Below, in pieces: positions 30,464-38,541 of a stretch of 64,000 nucleotides of DNA. Under the pieces are notes generated by a model, which was not told where the DNA came from, did not search any database, and saw nothing but the letters and a program-made list of their open reading frames with translations. The stretch is from Streptomyces lydicus (GTDB lineage: Bacteria > Actinomycetota > Actinomycetes > Streptomycetales > Streptomycetaceae), in the NCBI RefSeq assembly GCF_004125265.1, contig NZ_RDTE01000003.1, positions 2,108,001-2,172,000 on the forward strand. The letters are read 5' to 3'. Numbering within the stretch: position 1 is the stretch's first letter; each line of letters starts with the position of its first letter. A program made the translations under genes and the position numbers.

Positions 30464-31438
30464 ATGACCGGCGCCACGCTCACGCCGTACTCACGCGATC
30501 AGCGCCACGACCTCGGAGGCCGGTTCGCCGACGGCATCCCACCGTCGGAGCTCACCATGACCGTGCCACGCGAGTACGTCCACCGTGCCGCCTTATCCGA
30601 GGTCTTCCTGACCAACTGGCGGCGCGACGACGACGGCTGGGAGGTCAGCGCCCAGTGGCCGCGCGCCCACACCTTCTACGGTCCGGTCCGCGGGCTGCAC
30701 GACCCGGTGCTGCTGATAGAGACCGTCCGGCAGGCCGGGATACTGCTGAGTCATGTCGGGTACCAGGTGCCGCTGGACCACCCGATCATCTGGCAGCGGG
30801 TCCGCTATGACCTCGCGCCTCAGGCGCTGCGCACCGCGGACCGTCCGGCCGAGGTCACCCTGCACGTCACCGACCACGACATGGTCCTCCGCGGCAACCG
30901 GCTGGTCAGCGCCCACCAGGAGTTCCGGATCGTGTGCGACGGCGCCGACCTGGCCTCCGCGACACTCATCTACTCCTGTCACAGCCCGGCCGTCTACCGC
31001 CGGCTGCGCGGCGAGTACAGCGATCTGGCCCTCGCCAACTCCCGGAAGGTGCCGCTGCCGGGGGCCGTCGCCCCGCAGCTGGTCGCCAGGGAACACGACC
31101 GCGATGTGGTGCTCTCCCCCACCGACCGCCCCGACCGCTGGCAACTGCGGGTGGACACCTCGCACCCGGTGCTCTTCGACCATCCCGTGGACCATGTGCC
31201 CGGCATGCTGATCGTCGAGGCCGCCCGCCAGGCCGCGCAGGCGGCAACGCCCGGCTTCACCGTGCCCGCCTCGATCGACTGTGCCTTCGAGCGCTACGCC
31301 GAACTCGATGCGCCGACCTGGGTGGAGGCACGCACCACGGGCCACACCGACGACGACCACCGGCAGGTCGAGGTCACCGTCGAACAGCACGGCAAGCCGG
31401 TGGTCTCGGCGCAGATCGCCTGCGTACCGACGCCCTGA
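30464..31438 (+). CDS. AfsA-family gamma-butyrolactone synthase
   Basis: 324 aa, ATG at 30464 with AAGGAAG six bases upstream. Two tandem hotdog-like AfsA repeats: the first around TFYGPVRGLHDPVLLIETVRQAG (split here as TFYGPVRG and DPVLLIETVRQAG), the second around HPVLFDHPVDHVPGMLIVEAARQA (HPVLFDHP and VPGMLIVEAARQA). AfsA condenses a beta-ketoacyl-ACP with dihydroxyacetone phosphate, making the butenolide phosphate precursor of the diffusible signal. Codon 44 (30593-30595) is TTA, so translation probably depends on the bldA leucyl-tRNA. It ends the plus-strand receptor/synthase pair and converges with the monooxygenase gene. Confidence 0.92.
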   Translation: MTGATLTPYSRDQRHDLGGRFADGIPPSELTMTVPREYVHRAALSEVFLTNWRRDDDGWEVSAQWPRAHTFYGPVRGLHDPVLLIETVRQAGILLSHVGYQVPLDHPIIWQRVRYDLAPQALRTADRPAEVTLHVTDHDMVLRGNRLVSAHQEFRIVCDGADLASATLIYSCHSPAVYRRLRGEYSDLALANSRKVPLPGAVAPQLVAREHDRDVVLSPTDRPDRWQLRVDTSHPVLFDHPVDHVPGMLIVEAARQAAQAATPGFTVPASIDCAFERYAELDAPTWVEARTTGHTDDDHRQVEVTVEQHGKPVVSAQIACVPTP

Positions 31439-31480
31439 CCGGCCCCGGAACGGCCCCGCCCCGCTGCCGGCGCCTCCCCG

Positions 31481-33814
31481 TCACCGCAGCGTGAGGCGGG
31501 GCTTCGGCGCATCGGTACGTCCGGTGGGCGGGGTGCGGCTGCCTGCCTGATAGGGCAGCGGCCAGACGGCGCCCGGCCCCGCGTACCCCTGCTCCGCGGC
31601 GGCGTGCAGCGTCCAGTGCGGGTCGTACAGATGCGGCCGGGCCAGTGCGCACAGGTCCGCGCGCCCCGCCAGCACCAGGGAGTTGACGTCGTCCCAGGAG
31701 GAGAGGGCGCCGACCGCGATGACCGGCACGCCGAGGGTGTTGCGGATGCGGTCGGCGAACGGGGTCTGGTACGAGCGGCCGAAGTCGGGGCGTTCGTCGG
31801 GGACGACCTGTCCGGTGGACACATCGATGGCATCGGCGCCGTGCTCGGCGAAGGCCCGCGCGATCGCCACCGCGTCATCCGCGGTGGTGCCGCCGTCCGC
31901 CCAGTCCGTCGCGGAGATACGGACCGTCATCGGGCGGCCGGCCGGCCAGACGGCGCGCACCGCGTCGAAGACCTCCAGCGGGAAACGCAGCCGGCCGGCG
32001 AGATCGCCGCCATAGGCGTCGGTGCGGTGGTTGGTGAGCGGGGAGAGGAAGCCGGAGAGCAGGTAGCCGTGGGCACAGTGGAGTTCGAGAAGGTCGAAGC
32101 CCGCCCGGACGGCCGACTCCGCCGAGCGGACGAACTGCGCGCGGACGGTCTCCAGTTCGGCGCCGGTCAGCGCATGCGGGACCTGGTTGACGCCGGCGCG
32201 GTAGGGGAGCGCGGAGGGGGCCACGAGCGGCCAGTTGCCGTCCTGGAGCGGCTGGTCGATGCCCTCCCACATCAGCCGGGTCGAGCCCTTGCGGCCGGAG
32301 TGGCCGAGCTGGACGCCGATGGCGGTACCGGGCGCGGAGGTGTGCACGAAGTCGGTGACCCGGCGCCAGGCCGTCTCGTGTTCCGGCGCGTACAGCCCCG
32401 TGCAGCCCGGTGTGATCCGGCCCTCGGGGCTGACGCACACCATCTCCGTCATCACCAGCCCGGCGCCGCCCAGCGCGCGGGCTCCGAGGTGGACGAGGTG
32501 GAAGTCACCGGGGGTGCCGTCGCCGTCCGCGGCGGAGTACATGTCCATCGGGGAGACCACGACGCGGTTGCGCAGGGTCAGCTCCCCCAGCCGGAACGGC
32601 GTGAACATCGGCGGCGTGCCGGACGGGGTGCCCGCCTCGTGCTCGACGGCGGCGACGAAGCCGGGGTCGCGCAGCCGCAGGTTGTCGTGGGTGACGCGGC
32701 GGCTGCGGGTGAGGAGGTTGAAGGCGAACTGGTGGGGCGGCTGGCCGAGGTAGGTGGCCAGCTCCTCGAACCAGGCGAGGCTGGCGCGGGCGGCGCGCTG
32801 GGTGGAGGCGACGACCGGGCGGCGCTCCTCCTCGTAGGCGGCCAGGGCACGGGCGGTGTCGGGCTGCTCCTGGAGGCAGGCCGCCAGCGCGAGGGCGTCC
32901 TCGACGGCGAGCTTGGTGCCGGAGCCGATGGAGAAGTGCGCGGTGTGCGCGGCGTCGCCGAGCAGCACCGTGTTGCCGTACGACCAGCGGTCGTTGACGA
33001 CCGTGCGGAAGGCGATCCAGCTGGAGTTGTTGGAGCGCAGCGACCGGCCGCGCAGCGCGTCGGTGAAGACCTTGGCGCACCACTCCGCCGACTCGCGCTC
33101 GTCACAGCGGTCGAGTCCGGCCGCCCGCCAGACCTCCTCGCGCATCTCGACGATCACCGTGCTCGCCCCGAGGGTGCCTTCCGCCGTCCCGGAGGGCGGC
33201 GCCCCGGGGGGCCGCGGGGCGGGCGAGGGGCCGGCGAAGGGGTAGGCGTGGAGCTGTACGACGCCGTGTTCGGTCTCGGCGATCTCGAAGCGGAAGGCGT
33301 CGAAGGCGAAGTCGGCGGCGAGCCAGATGTAGCGGCAGCGGTGGGTGGTCAGCTGGGGGCGGAAGGCGTCGGCATGGGCGGTGCGGGTCGCGCTGTGCAC
33401 CCCGTCCGCGGCAATCACCAGGTCGTGCGTCCGGGCCAGCTCGGCGGCGGGCGGGGCCTCGCTGCGGAAGCGCAGCTCGACGCCGAGGTCGCGGCAGCGC
33501 CGGTGGAGCACGGCCAGCAGCCGGCGCCGCCCCAGCGCGGCGAAACCGTGCCCGCCGGAGGTCAGGGTGCGGCCGCGGTGCACGATGTCGATGTCGTCCC
33601 AGCGGACGAACTCCGCCTGGAGGGCGCGGTAGACCTCCGGGTCGGCGTGCTCGATACCGCCCAGGGTCTCGTCGGAGAGCACCACGCCGAAGCCGAAGGT
33701 GTCGTCGGGCGCGTTGCGCTCCCAGACGGTGATCTCGCGGGTGGGGTCGAGGCGCTTGAGGAGGACCGCGGCGTACAGCCCGCCCGGTCCCCCGCCGATG
33801 ACGGCGACCCGCAT
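31481..33814 (-). CDS. Fused FAD monooxygenase / Old Yellow Enzyme: 2-aminobenzoyl-CoA monooxygenase/reductase type
   Basis: 777 aa from ATG at 33814. The N-terminal half (to about residue 390) is a class-A flavoprotein hydroxylase related to salicylyl-CoA 5-hydroxylase: VIGGGPGGLYAA at the start and LGDAAHTAHFSIGSGTKLA near residue 300. The C-terminal half (from about residue 405, FTPFRLGELTLRNRVVVSPM) is an NADH:flavin oxidoreductase with HCAHGYLL, FLSP and YGGD. This exact fusion and length is known from 2-aminobenzoyl-CoA monooxygenase/reductase of aerobic anthranilate degradation, which hydroxylates and then dearomatises the ring. The gene starts two bases after the hydratase stop, so they form one operon. 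Confidence 0.9.
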   Translation of the reverse strand: MRVAVIGGGPGGLYAAVLLKRLDPTREITVWERNAPDDTFGFGVVLSDETLGGIEHADPEVYRALQAEFVRWDDIDIVHRGRTLTSGGHGFAALGRRRLLAVLHRRCRDLGVELRFRSEAPPAAELARTHDLVIAADGVHSATRTAHADAFRPQLTTHRCRYIWLAADFAFDAFRFEIAETEHGVVQLHAYPFAGPSPAPRPPGAPPSGTAEGTLGASTVIVEMREEVWRAAGLDRCDERESAEWCAKVFTDALRGRSLRSNNSSWIAFRTVVNDRWSYGNTVLLGDAAHTAHFSIGSGTKLAVEDALALAACLQEQPDTARALAAYEEERRPVVASTQRAARASLAWFEELATYLGQPPHQFAFNLLTRSRRVTHDNLRLRDPGFVAAVEHEAGTPSGTPPMFTPFRLGELTLRNRVVVSPMDMYSAADGDGTPGDFHLVHLGARALGGAGLVMTEMVCVSPEGRITPGCTGLYAPEHETAWRRVTDFVHTSAPGTAIGVQLGHSGRKGSTRLMWEGIDQPLQDGNWPLVAPSALPYRAGVNQVPHALTGAELETVRAQFVRSAESAVRAGFDLLELHCAHGYLLSGFLSPLTNHRTDAYGGDLAGRLRFPLEVFDAVRAVWPAGRPMTVRISATDWADGGTTADDAVAIARAFAEHGADAIDVSTGQVVPDERPDFGRSYQTPFADRIRNTLGVPVIAVGALSSWDDVNSLVLAGRADLCALARPHLYDPHWTLHAAAEQGYAGPGAVWPLPYQAGSRTPPTGRTDAPKPRLTLR

Positions 33815-33816
33815 GG

Positions 33817-34644
33817 CTATTTCCCCTGCCACTTGGGGGTCCGCTTCTCGGTGAAAGCGGCGTGGAATTCCGTGTAGTCGGCGCTGTTCATCAGCAGCGC
33901 CTGGGTGGCGGCGTCCATCTCGACGGCGGCGGCCAGCGGCATGTCGAGTTCCGCGGTGAGCAGCGCCTTGGTCTGGGCGTGTGCCAGCGCGGGTCCCTCG
34001 GCGAGCCGTCGGGCGAGCGCCGCGGCCGCCTCGTCGGCCCGGCCCTCGTCGGCCAGCTCACTGATCAGGCCGAGCCGTTCGGCCTCCGGGGCCCGGACGG
34101 CGTCGCCGAGCATCAGCAGGCGGGTGGCGTGGCCGAGGCCGATCACCCGGGGGAGCAGATAGGCCGCGCCCATGTCACCGCCGGAGAGGCCGACCTTGGT
34201 GAAGAGGAAGGCGAAACGGGCGGACGGGTCGGCGACACGGAAGTCCGCGGCCAGCGCGAGCACCGCGCCCGCACCGGCCGCGACCCCGTGCACCGCCGCG
34301 ATCACCGGGAAGGGGCACTCCCGCACCGCCCGTACGACCTGACCGGTCATCCGGTTGAAGTCCAGGAGCTGGGCGGTGTCCATGCCCAGGGTGGCGCCGA
34401 TGATCTCCTCGACATCGCCGCCGGAGCAGAAGCCGCGCCCCTCCCCCGCGAGCACCAGGGCGCGTACGGAACGCTCCCTGGACAGCTCGGCGAGCAGATC
34501 ACGGAGGTCGGCGTAGGCCTCGAAGGTGAGCGCATTGAGCTTGTCCGGGCGCGCCAGCGTGACGGTGGCGATTCCGTCCTTCCTGGTCACGCGGATGTGC
34601 TGCCAGGCGTCTGTACTGCGGGCTGATCCTGCGAACGGGCTCAT
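33817..34644 (-). CDS. Enoyl-CoA hydratase/isomerase family protein
   Basis: 275 aa crotonase-fold protein, ATG at 34644. LARPDKLNALTFEAY and GRGFCSGGDVEEI carry the CoA-binding and first oxyanion segments. VHGVAAGAGAVLALAADFRVADPSARFAF (as VHGVAAGAGAVLAL then DFRVAD) has the second, and GLSGGDMGAAYLLPR is the typical catalytic region. First gene of the operon with the fused monooxygenase. It probably acts on the non-aromatic CoA ester after ring reduction. A TGAC-N4-GTCA dyad lies 78 bases upstream. Confidence 0.88.
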   Translation of the reverse strand: MSPFAGSARSTDAWQHIRVTRKDGIATVTLARPDKLNALTFEAYADLRDLLAELSRERSVRALVLAGEGRGFCSGGDVEEIIGATLGMDTAQLLDFNRMTGQVVRAVRECPFPVIAAVHGVAAGAGAVLALAADFRVADPSARFAFLFTKVGLSGGDMGAAYLLPRVIGLGHATRLLMLGDAVRAPEAERLGLISELADEGRADEAAAALARRLAEGPALAHAQTKALLTAELDMPLAAAVEMDAATQALLMNSADYTEFHAAFTEKRTPKWQGK

Positions 34645-34721
34645 CGGGCTGCCTGCCCCCTTTGGCCGACCGGCCGGGTGGATGGTGTTCCGGATGCCTT
34701 GTCGAAGTTATCACCGGTTGG

Positions 34722-34736
34722 TGACTGTCGTCACGA
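34722..34736. promoter_or_regulatory. TGACTGTCGTCACGA operator-like site upstream of hydratase operon
   Basis: GTGAC-TGTC-GTCAC is a 5-bp inverted repeat with a 4-base spacer. It differs at one base from TGACTGCCGTCACGA at 23844-23858 in front of the ligase/dehydrogenase pair. A second dyad, TCACC-N4-GGTGA, adjoins it at 34711-34724. Shared control of both transcription units, for example by PaaX, is inferred. Confidence 0.5.
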
Positions 34737-34773
34737 GGGCGCGATAGCGGCGCGGCTGGGGACGTCGTCGTGT

Positions 34774-34918
34774 CCTTGCCTCATGGCGTCATGGCCTCAT
34801 GGAGTCACGGGGTCACGGCTTCCTCCCGCCACGGCGCCATCGCGTTCCGGCTTCGTCGCGTCATGGCGTCACGGCGTCATCGCGGTGATGGCGTCATCGC
34901 GTCACGGCGTCGCCACCG
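34774..34918. repeat. Degenerate 8-9-bp tandem repeats (ATGGCGTC / CACGGCGTC)
   Basis: The stretch is built from variants of CATGGCGTC, CACGGCGTC and CATCGCGTC in irregular succession. The rest of 34645-35067 holds no gene I can support. The array resembles other low-complexity intergenic arrays in this window and has no spacer structure, so it is not a CRISPR. Confidence 0.6.
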
Positions 34919-35067
34919 GTCGAAGGTCCCGGTCTCCGTATGACTTAGGTCGTGCCCTTCCTGGTCGCTCGCCCCTGCTCCGACCACCCGCGCGCTTCCT
35001 ACCGTGGACGGGTCCCATCAGGCCTCAGGTATCCGGCCCGGCCTTTTGCGAACGGAACGGACAGCAC

Positions 35068-35823
35068 ATGCTGGAACCGCCCGCGCCCTCGATCTGGCGC
35101 ATCACGCTGCCGCGCGGCGCGACGGCCGTCCCCATCGCCCGCGCGATGGTCAGGACCGCCCTGCAGGACCTCCGGGCCACGGCCGACCGCACCACCGCAC
35201 AGCTGCTGACCGCCGAACTCGTCGCCAATGCCCTGAAGCACACCTGCGATACGGACCCCATCGAGCTGGTGGTGGAGCTGCGGCCGGCCGGCTGCCGGAT
35301 CGAGGTGCACGACGGCGATCCCGTCCTCGTCCGGGGCCTCGGCGGCCCGCTACCCCTGCCGGGTCTGGACGTTCCGGTCACGGTGGGGACGCCGGCCGGC
35401 TCCGCAGCGTTCTGCGCGGCGGACGGGGCGGGGGAGGCAGACAGGGCGGGCGGGGCGGACGGTCCTCATGGGGCGGACGGTCCTCGCACGGCGGACGGCT
35501 CTCGCGGGGCGGACGGCTCTCGCGGGGCGGACGGCCCCCACACGGCGGACGGTCGCCCCACCGGTGAGGACCACTTCCCGATCCAGCGCATGGAGCGTGG
35601 CGGGCAGATGGCAAGTGCGGAGGTGGGCGCGAAGGCGGGCGGGCGTGCAGGTGCGGGCGCGGATGCCGATACCGATACCGATACCGATACCGGCGACCGT
35701 GACCGCGGCCGTGGACTGCTGCTGATCCGGTTCCTCAGCTCCGCCTCCGGCTGCCGCCCCACCCCCCGCGGCAAGGCCGTCTGGTTCACCCTGCCGGAGC
35801 TGAAGCGCTCATGCCGCCACTGA
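35068..35823 (+). CDS. ATP-binding protein, anti-sigma-factor-like HATPase_c, with long low-complexity insert
   Basis: 251 aa, ATG at 35068. The first 100 residues follow the SpoIIAB/RsbW-like histidine-kinase-type ATPase fold: LLTAELVANALKHT is the N-box, and RIEVHDGDP is the G1-like acid motif. The closing G2-like segment (RGRGLLLIRFLSS) and the final WFTLPE strand come only after a roughly 100-residue insert. That insert is rich in repeated GADG(P/S) units and a (DT)n run. Streptomyces has many such ATPases, acting as regulators that bind ATP and a partner. The insert makes this copy unusual, and activity is uncertain. Confidence 0.8.
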   Translation: MLEPPAPSIWRITLPRGATAVPIARAMVRTALQDLRATADRTTAQLLTAELVANALKHTCDTDPIELVVELRPAGCRIEVHDGDPVLVRGLGGPLPLPGLDVPVTVGTPAGSAAFCAADGAGEADRAGGADGPHGADGPRTADGSRGADGSRGADGPHTADGRPTGEDHFPIQRMERGGQMASAEVGAKAGGRAGAGADADTDTDTDTGDRDRGRGLLLIRFLSSASGCRPTPRGKAVWFTLPELKRSCRH

Positions 35824-35870
35824 CACCATGGCCGGCGTCGGCCCCGCCCGGTGGCCCGCCCGGCCCGGCC

Positions 35871-36875
35871 CTACCGGCCGAGCGTCGCGACCAGCACCGC
35901 CTTGATCGTGTGCATCCGGTTCTCCGCCTCGTCGAAGACGACGGAGTGCTCGGACTCGAAGACCTCGTCGGTGACCTCCAGCGACGACAGCCCGTGCCGG
36001 GCGTGGATCTCCCGGCCGAGCGCGGTCCCGAGGTCGTGGTACGCGGGCAGACAGTGCAGGAACTTCACCTCCGGCTTGCCGGTCGCGCGCAGCACCTCCA
36101 TCGTGACCGCGTACGGGGCGAGCAGCGCGATCCGCTCGTCCCACACCTCCTTCGGCTCCCCCATGGAGACCCAGACATCGGTCGTCACGAAGTCCGCGCC
36201 GCGCACGCCCTCGGCAACGTCCTCGGTGAGCGTGAGGCGGGCGCCGCTGCTCTCGGCGAGCACCTGCGCACTGGCGACCACCGTCTCGTCGGGCCAGAGC
36301 TGCCGGGGCGCGACGATCCGTACATCCATGCCGAGCAGGGCCCCGGTGACGAGGTAGGAGTTGCCCATGTTGTTGCGGGCGTCGCCGAGGTAGGCGAAGG
36401 CGGTCTCGGCCAGGGGACGGCCCCCGCCGTGCTCGACCATGGTCAGCACATCGGCGAGCATCTGGGTCGGGTGCCAGTCGTCGGTCAGTCCGTTGAAGAC
36501 CGGCACCCCGGCGTGGGCCGCCAGCTCCTCGACGTCGGACTGGCGGCTCCCGCGGAATTCGATACCGTCGAACATCCGGCCGAGGACCCGGGCGGTGTCC
36601 TTCACCGATTCCTTGTGCCCGATCTGCGAGCCGGACGGGTCCAGGTAGGTGGTCGAGGCGCCCTGGTCCGCGGCCGCGACCTCGAAGGCGCAGCGGGTCC
36701 GGGTGGAGGTCTTCTCGAAGATCAGGGCGATGTTCCGGCCCTGGAGACGAGGGACCTCAGTCCCGGCGCGCTTGGCCGCTTTCAGCTCGGCCGCCAGGTC
36801 GATCAGTCGGCCGAATTCCTCGGCACTGAAGTCCAGCTCCTTGAGAAAGTGGCGGCCGGTGAGGTCTATCGCCAT
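35871..36875 (-). CDS. argF: Ornithine carbamoyltransferase, probably catabolic
   Basis: 334 aa, ATG at 36875. Carbamoyl phosphate loop STRTRCAF near residue 56, the ornithine-binding HCLPAYHD and the [11 protein letters not shown] segment are all present. It interconverts ornithine and carbamoyl phosphate with citrulline. It follows the arginine deiminase gene on the same strand (245 bases between, with its own -10), so it most likely runs in the catabolic direction, splitting citrulline to yield carbamoyl phosphate for ATP production (arcB role). No carbamate kinase gene is in the window. Confidence 0.93.
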   Translation of the reverse strand: MAIDLTGRHFLKELDFSAEEFGRLIDLAAELKAAKRAGTEVPRLQGRNIALIFEKTSTRTRCAFEVAAADQGASTTYLDPSGSQIGHKESVKDTARVLGRMFDGIEFRGSRQSDVEELAAHAGVPVFNGLTDDWHPTQMLADVLTMVEHGGGRPLAETAFAYLGDARNNMGNSYLVTGALLGMDVRIVAPRQLWPDETVVASAQVLAESSGARLTLTEDVAEGVRGADFVTTDVWVSMGEPKEVWDERIALLAPYAVTMEVLRATGKPEVKFLHCLPAYHDLGTALGREIHARHGLSSLEVTDEVFESEHSVVFDEAENRMHTIKAVLVATLGR

Positions 36876-37120
36876 GGGTGGGCTCCTGGTGTGCGGCAGT
36901 GGGAACAACGGACTCAGACTCTGGAATTATATACGCACTTCCGCATCCCTATACGGAGCCATCGGTCCGGTACGACCGACGGCTCTCCCACGGACCAGGG
37001 CCACGCCCCACGGAAGGGCGCCCATGGAAGGACATCCACGGAAGGGACATCCATGGCAGGGATACCGGGTCACACTCCCCGGACGGCTCCGGGGTCACAC
37101 CTTGCCGAACGGATCCGGGT
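36876..37120 (-). promoter_or_regulatory. Spacer with candidate promoter for ornithine carbamoyltransferase
   Basis: Minus strand TATAAT at 36931-36926 lies 51 bases before the argF start in an unusually AT-rich spot. CGTATA occurs twice around it (about 36952 and 36933). No good -35 is present, so an activator may be needed. The part towards arcA contains short repeats of CATGGAAGG / CCACGGAAGGG (37005-37065) and no gene. Confidence 0.45.
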
Positions 37121-38362
37121 TCACGCCCAGGCTGCCCCCGGCACCGCGTCCCTCGCCACCGGACAGCTCATACAGCGCGGCCCTCCGCGTCCGCGCCCCA
37201 GCTCGCTCCCCGGAATCGTGATCACCTCGATGCCGCGCTTGCGGAGAAAGGTGTTCGTGGTGACATTGCGCTCGTACGCCACCACCACGCCCGGCTCCAC
37301 CGCCAGCACATTGCAGCCGTCGTCCCACTGCTCTCGCTCCGCCGAGTGCACATCCTGGGTCGCGGTCAGCACCCGGATGTCGGACAGGCCCAGCGCGGCC
37401 GCTATGGCGCGGTGCATATGCTCCGGCGGATGATCGGTGACCTTGAGGTCCTGGTCGCCCGAGCCCGGTTCGATGGTGTACGAGCGGAGCATCCCCAGCC
37501 CCTCGTACTGGGTGAAGGTATCCCCGTCGATCATGGTCATGACGGTGTCGAGATGCATGAAGGCCCGGCGCTTGGGCATGTCGAGCGCCACGATCGTGCG
37601 CGCCGAACCCGCCGCGAACAGTCCCCGCGCCAGCAACTCCACGGCCTGCGGAGTGGTGCGTTCACTCATGCCGATCAGCACCGCGCCACTGCCCATCACC
37701 AGGACGTCGCCGCCCTCGATGGTCGAGGGGAAGTCCGCCTGCCCCTCCGACCAGACATGGAAATCCTGGTCACGGAAGAGCGGGTGGTGGCGGTAGATCG
37801 CCTCGTAGTGCACGGTCTCGCGCTGCCGGGCCGGCCAGCGCATCGAGTTGATCGAGACCCCGTCGTAGATCCAGGCCGAGGTGTCGCGGGTGAAGAGGTG
37901 GTTGGGCAGCGGACCCAGCAGGAAGTCGTCGAGATCCATCACATGGAAGCGCACCGAGGTCGGCTCGGCATGCCGTTCCAGGAACTCACGCTTGGTCATG
38001 CCGCCGACCAGCGCTTCCACCAGCTCCGGCACCGGCAGCTCCTCGAAGGCCGCCCGCAGGTGGTCGGTGGCCAGCGGCCCGTACTCCTTCTCGTCGAAGA
38101 CCCGGTCGAGGACCAGCTTCCGCGCCGCGGGGATCTGCAGGCTCTCGGCGAGCAGGTCCCCGAAGAGGTGCACCTCCACCCCCCGGTCGCGCAGCACATC
38201 CGCGAACCCGTCGTGCTCGGCCCGCGCCCGGCGCACCCACAGCACGTCGTCGAAGAGCAAGGCGTCCTTGTTGGAGGGCGTGAGCCGCTTCAGCTCCAGA
38301 TCGGGGCGGTGCAGGATGACCCGGCGCAGCCGCCCGGCCTCGGAGTCGACTTGGAATCCCAT
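37121..38362 (-). CDS. arcA: Arginine deiminase
   Basis: 413 aa, ATG at 38362. Guanidino-group-modifying fold with the family motifs [30 protein letters not shown] and the catalytic cysteine in CMSCP near the C-terminus. It hydrolyses arginine to citrulline and ammonia, feeding the carbamoyltransferase encoded next. Length is normal. A GGTGG just before the ATG serves as ribosome binding site. Confidence 0.95.
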   Translation of the reverse strand: MGFQVDSEAGRLRRVILHRPDLELKRLTPSNKDALLFDDVLWVRRARAEHDGFADVLRDRGVEVHLFGDLLAESLQIPAARKLVLDRVFDEKEYGPLATDHLRAAFEELPVPELVEALVGGMTKREFLERHAEPTSVRFHVMDLDDFLLGPLPNHLFTRDTSAWIYDGVSINSMRWPARQRETVHYEAIYRHHPLFRDQDFHVWSEGQADFPSTIEGGDVLVMGSGAVLIGMSERTTPQAVELLARGLFAAGSARTIVALDMPKRRAFMHLDTVMTMIDGDTFTQYEGLGMLRSYTIEPGSGDQDLKVTDHPPEHMHRAIAAALGLSDIRVLTATQDVHSAEREQWDDGCNVLAVEPGVVVAYERNVTTNTFLRKRGIEVITIPGSELGRGRGGPRCMSCPVARDAVPGAAWA

Positions 38363-38541
38363 CCACCCATCTTGGCCGCTCGGACGGCCCGGCGGAGGGA
38401 GTCGGCGGATGTCGGTCGCCCGGGGCATGCGGCGGCGGGCGGCGCGGGGGGCCGGGGGCGCTGCCGAGGCGCTACCGGTGGCGCCCCTCCCTCGCGGCCC
38501 GTACGCCGCTTCGGCCCGCCCGCAGCCGCGGGTCCACCGGC

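Noticed and set aside
31604..33877. Long plus-strand frame opposite the monooxygenase/reductase (also 38599-41289 opposite pnkp and 48935-50842 opposite hen1).
   Set aside because: Antisense artefacts of GC-rich third positions; the minus-strand proteins have recognisable motifs.
34774..34918. CRISPR array.
   Set aside because: Repeats are 8-9 bp, irregular and without spacers; no cas gene is in the window.
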